Position numbers and translations under genes: made by a program
Part shown: piece by piece, positions 61,585-64,000 of the stretch
Numbering within the stretch: position 1 is the stretch's first letter
Layout of the letters: the number at the start of each line of letters is the position of its first letter
Assembly: GCA_946184615.1 (NCBI GenBank)
Contig: CAMHFN010000001.1
Coordinates: 62,001-126,000, forward strand
Reading direction: 5' to 3'
From: an uncultured Bacteroidales bacterium
GTDB taxonomy: Bacteria; Bacteroidota; Bacteroidia; Bacteroidales; F082
Length of the DNA stretch: 64,000 bases
Notes under the pieces: model-generated
Database searches by the model: none
What the model was told of the DNA's origin: nothing
The model's input: the letters and a program-made list of their open reading frames with translations, nothing else

Positions 61585-63363
61585 GTGGCAAAACAGAAGT
61601 TCAGTGAACGGATGGAGCGTTTCCATGAATGGCGGACAGCACATCTGACCAATCAGCAATTTATGCTTTTGCTCAGCATTCCCACGGGCTTTCTTGGAGG
61701 TTTGGCGGCCATCCTTATTAAAAAGTCGGCCCACGGCATCCGCGATTTGGTTCTAGGCATCCAGTTCGAGCATTCCGATATATTGTATTTTGTATTTCCT
61801 GCTATCGGCATCCTGCTCACCATCTGTTTTTGTAAATTCATTCTAAAAAAAGAAATTGGGCATGGCATTCCCGGCATCTTGTACGCCATCAAGAAGAAAA
61901 AAGGCGAAGTCAGCCAACACAGCATGTGGTCGACCATCATCGCCAGCGCTCTGACGGTAGGTTTCGGAGGCAGTGTCGGTTTGGAGGGCCCATCTGTGTC
62001 GACAGGTGCTAGCATCGGTGCCAACTTGGCACGATGGCTAAAGTTGGAATACAAGCAAGTGGTCATGCTTATCGGCATGGGAGGGGCAGCGGCATTGGCT
62101 TCCATCTTCCAAGCCCCAATGACAGGCATCTTCTTCGCTTTGGAAGTGCTGATGATCGACCTTTCCTTGGGGTCCCTTATCCCCATCATTTGCTCCTCTT
62201 TTACTGCCATTTTGACTTCTTATTTCTTCCTCGGACAAGCCGTAGAATACAATGCCATCATCACCGAGGGTTTCAACCCCAGCAATGCGTTATATTACAT
62301 AGGATTAGGTATTTTTGTTGGATTGGTTTCCGCTTACTTTTTGAAGGTTACTTTTAGTATGGAGAAACGCTTCAAAGGCTTGAGCTCGCCATGGAAGCGC
62401 TTTTTAATCGGAGCCACCCTGCTCGGCATTCTTATTTTCTTGTTCCCAGCGCTATACGGGGAAGGATACGATGCTATTAATTCCGCACTACGTGGCGATT
62501 ACAGTCCCATTTATGAAAATCCATTCTTTGCAGGGTTACAAGATCGCGGTTGGACCATATTGGTTCTTTTGGCAGCCATCATCTTATTAAAAGCCTTTGC
62601 TACCGCATTGACTTTCGGAGCAGGAGGTGTGGGAGGAACTTTCGCTCCCGCCCTTTTCATTGGTGCATTCTCGGGTCTGTTGTTCGCCCTATCCATGAAA
62701 TACATGGGATTACGCGAACTAGATCCCGCCAAATTCGCTTTAGTTGGCATGAGCGGACTTATTGCAGGCATGCTCCATGCTCCACTAACAGGCATCTTCC
62801 TCATTGCTGAAATCACCAACGGATACTCGCTCATCGTTCCTCTGATGATCGTTTCAGCCCTCTCCTATTTTGTCAACAGGATCTTCTTTAAACACTCGGT
62901 CTATACCAACGCCGTAGCCGAACACGGAGTGGAGGTGACGCACAACAAGGATGTCAGCATCCTCAACATGATGACAATCAACGGCCTTATCGAAACCAAC
63001 TTCAGCAAAATCAAGCGTGGGTCCACTTTGGGCGACCTGATTCCTGTCATTTCCTCCTCTCGACGCAATATTTTTCCCGTGGTTGACAAAGATGGCACCT
63101 TCTGCGGTCACGTGTTGTTCGACGACATCCGCAGCGTGATGTTCGACCAAACCTTATATAGCCATCCCATCGAAGAATTCACCGTTATTCCAGAGTATAT
63201 TATTCAACCCGAAGATTCCATGGAGACAGTCGTAAAAAAGTTTCAGGTTTCAGGCAAATACAACATCCCTGTCATCGAAAACGGGAAATACCTCGGCTAC
63301 GTCTCTAGGGCCAATGTGTTTTCAACCTACCGGAAGACATTGAGCGATATTTCTGAAGATTAA
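61585..63363 (+). CDS. CLC-type chloride channel/transporter with CBS domains
   Basis: A 592-residue CLC protein with about 11 membrane segments. The selectivity-filter motifs are GSVGLEGPSVSTG (the gating Glu within GxEGP, about residue 137), and the GAGGVGGTFAPALFIGA part of the GxFxP motif near residue 350; a pair of CBS domains ends the protein (about 460-592). It moves chloride across the inner membrane. The start is GTG 61585; an ATG at 61612 (Met10) is an alternative, and an ATG at 61578 opens only a 9-codon out-of-frame ORF. Confidence 0.92.
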   Translation: MAKQKFSERMERFHEWRTAHLTNQQFMLLLSIPTGFLGGLAAILIKKSAHGIRDLVLGIQFEHSDILYFVFPAIGILLTICFCKFILKKEIGHGIPGILYAIKKKKGEVSQHSMWSTIIASALTVGFGGSVGLEGPSVSTGASIGANLARWLKLEYKQVVMLIGMGGAAALASIFQAPMTGIFFALEVLMIDLSLGSLIPIICSSFTAILTSYFFLGQAVEYNAIITEGFNPSNALYYIGLGIFVGLVSAYFLKVTFSMEKRFKGLSSPWKRFLIGATLLGILIFLFPALYGEGYDAINSALRGDYSPIYENPFFAGLQDRGWTILVLLAAIILLKAFATALTFGAGGVGGTFAPALFIGAFSGLLFALSMKYMGLRELDPAKFALVGMSGLIAGMLHAPLTGIFLIAEITNGYSLIVPLMIVSALSYFVNRIFFKHSVYTNAVAEHGVEVTHNKDVSILNMMTINGLIETNFSKIKRGSTLGDLIPVISSSRRNIFPVVDKDGTFCGHVLFDDIRSVMFDQTLYSHPIEEFTVIPEYIIQPEDSMETVVKKFQVSGKYNIPVIENGKYLGYVSRANVFSTYRKTLSDISED

Positions 63364-63377
63364 TTTATTTTTTTGTG

Positions 63378-63385
63378 TATCTTTG
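63378..63385 (+). promoter_or_regulatory. -7 element of the M23 peptidase gene
   Basis: TATCTTTG, 22 bases before the ATG at 63408. Confidence 0.6.
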
Positions 63386-63407
63386 CTATTTCAATCCTAA
63401 AACACCA

Positions 63408-64000
63408 ATGAAGAAGTTATTCCTTTCTTTGATACTATTAATATTCGCCCTTCCCTCTTTTGCACAAGATTATCAACAAGATACAGTAGAACACAGAAAC
63501 TGGTTTCAACGATTGTTCCAACGACCTACCGTTGTCGTTTACGATACCGTTTACATTTACGACACCATCATAACCAATAGTTTTGGGGAAGAAATGGATG
63601 AAGATGATCTTGATGACCACTCAAGTAGAGGGAGCATCCCCATGCCTTTTGATACACTGAACACTGACGACAAATTTCAAAAAGTCATTCTGTTTGACAA
63701 TGGCTCGTGGTTGTATTATGACATCCCCAAGCCTGATCTTCCCGACTTCATCAGCAACGACCATTGGATGACCGACCAAGTGCACGCTTATTATGATGTC
63801 AATGTCAAAGACCTACCTGAAGAACTGGTCATCCCTCTCTGCGACTCGGTTCATGGGTGGCATATTCCAGGATACGGTCGCATGGTATCAACCTATAAAG
63901 TTAGAAAAGGTCACAAGCACCAAGGGGTGGACTTGGGCATTCCTTACGGAGAACCCATTTATGCCGCTTTCGATGGTATCGTGCGCGTTGCCTTACCCAC
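63408..64000 (+). CDS. M23-family peptidase (LytM-like), 3' truncated
   Basis: The first about 197 residues are visible; the frame runs off the end of the window without a stop. A signal peptide (cleaved after PSFAQ) is followed by an acidic region rich in Asp and Tyr, then the start of the LytM domain: GHKHQGVDLGIPYGEPIYAA, with the HxxxD zinc ligands (HQGVD). It probably cuts peptidoglycan cross-links in the periplasm. Confidence 0.85.
   Translation, partial: MKKLFLSLILLIFALPSFAQDYQQDTVEHRNWFQRLFQRPTVVVYDTVYIYDTIITNSFGEEMDEDDLDDHSSRGSIPMPFDTLNTDDKFQKVILFDNGSWLYYDIPKPDLPDFISNDHWMTDQVHAYYDVNVKDLPEELVIPLCDSVHGWHIPGYGRMVSTYKVRKGHKHQGVDLGIPYGEPIYAAFDGIVRVALP

Noticed and set aside
61578-61607. 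9-codon ORF ahead of the CLC gene as a regulatory leader peptide
   Set aside because: Very short and out of frame; chance is likely, no supporting structure.

Overview
The window reads as a chromosomal segment of a Bacteroidota bacterium, most likely order Bacteroidales. The evidence is a type IX secretion gene (PorZ) plus cargo-type C-terminal domains, a GldH-like lipoprotein, Bacteroides-type tryptophanase, DUF4421/DUF4837/DUF2795 family genes, and many copies of the Bacteroidota -7 promoter element TAnnTTTG (mostly TATCTTTG) 4 to 30 bases before start codons. No rRNA, CRISPR array or complete transposase was seen. Genes are dense, with many 1- and 4-base stop/start overlaps.

Layout. Bases 1-6767 (+) hold an A/T-rich, AGA-codon-rich module: the 3' end of an unidentified gene, then a large DrmA-like helicase and a DrmB-like DUF1998 protein, the paired core of DISARM-type anti-phage defence. 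It is followed by a 668-base non-coding stretch (6768-7435) with repeated GTTAACCT sites and hairpins, which may be the edge of the island. Bases 7436-15967 (-) are a housekeeping run: purL, nadE, Mrp-type Fe-S carrier, NifU-like scaffold, an unknown secreted protein, a methyltransferase lacking its core, PduO-type cobalamin adenosyltransferase and a DUF2795 protein. Bases 16019-19051 (-) carry tnaA, an MntP-like membrane protein and a T9SS-exported endonuclease I. A divergent esterase / C69 dipeptidase pair follows.

Bases 22665-29527 (-) are an envelope-biogenesis operon: outer membrane protein, TPR protein, LptC, CNNM/CorC-type protein and PpiD. tRNA-Phe, lnt, a dus-family gene, a lipoprotein-type nitroreductase, an outer-membrane TonB-receptor-like protein and a membrane-bound HTH regulator follow. 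Bases 36560-37981 are a small accessory patch: an MntA/HepT toxin-antitoxin pair facing an unrecognised protein with a possible nitrilase-like fold. Bases 38073-42549 (-) hold a DUF4421 protein, an uncommon HAD-phosphatase/GNAT-acetyltransferase fusion, ornithine aminotransferase and an MBL hydrolase. A 1061-residue PD40 propeller/barrel protein reads the other way.

Bases 46014-52143 (-) are a cell-elongation operon: mrdA (PBP2), rodA, an MltD-like transglycosylase with LysM repeats, a DUF4837 lipoprotein and an HsdR_N_2-like protein. Bases 52254-57519 (+) are a polysaccharide-export operon: GldH-like, Wza-like, Wzc-like tyrosine autokinase with a YG-rich tail, UpxY/NusG-like antiterminator and a coiled-coil membrane protein. 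The window ends with porZ-recO (-), tRNA-Arg, xth (-), a CLC chloride channel (+) and the start of an M23 peptidase (+).

The strongest candidates for a second look are the DrmAB module and its flanking non-coding DNA, the HAD-GNAT fusion, the coreless methyltransferase, the lipoprotein nitroreductase, the possible nitrilase-like protein beside MntA/HepT, and the apparently leaderless promoter-start junctions.
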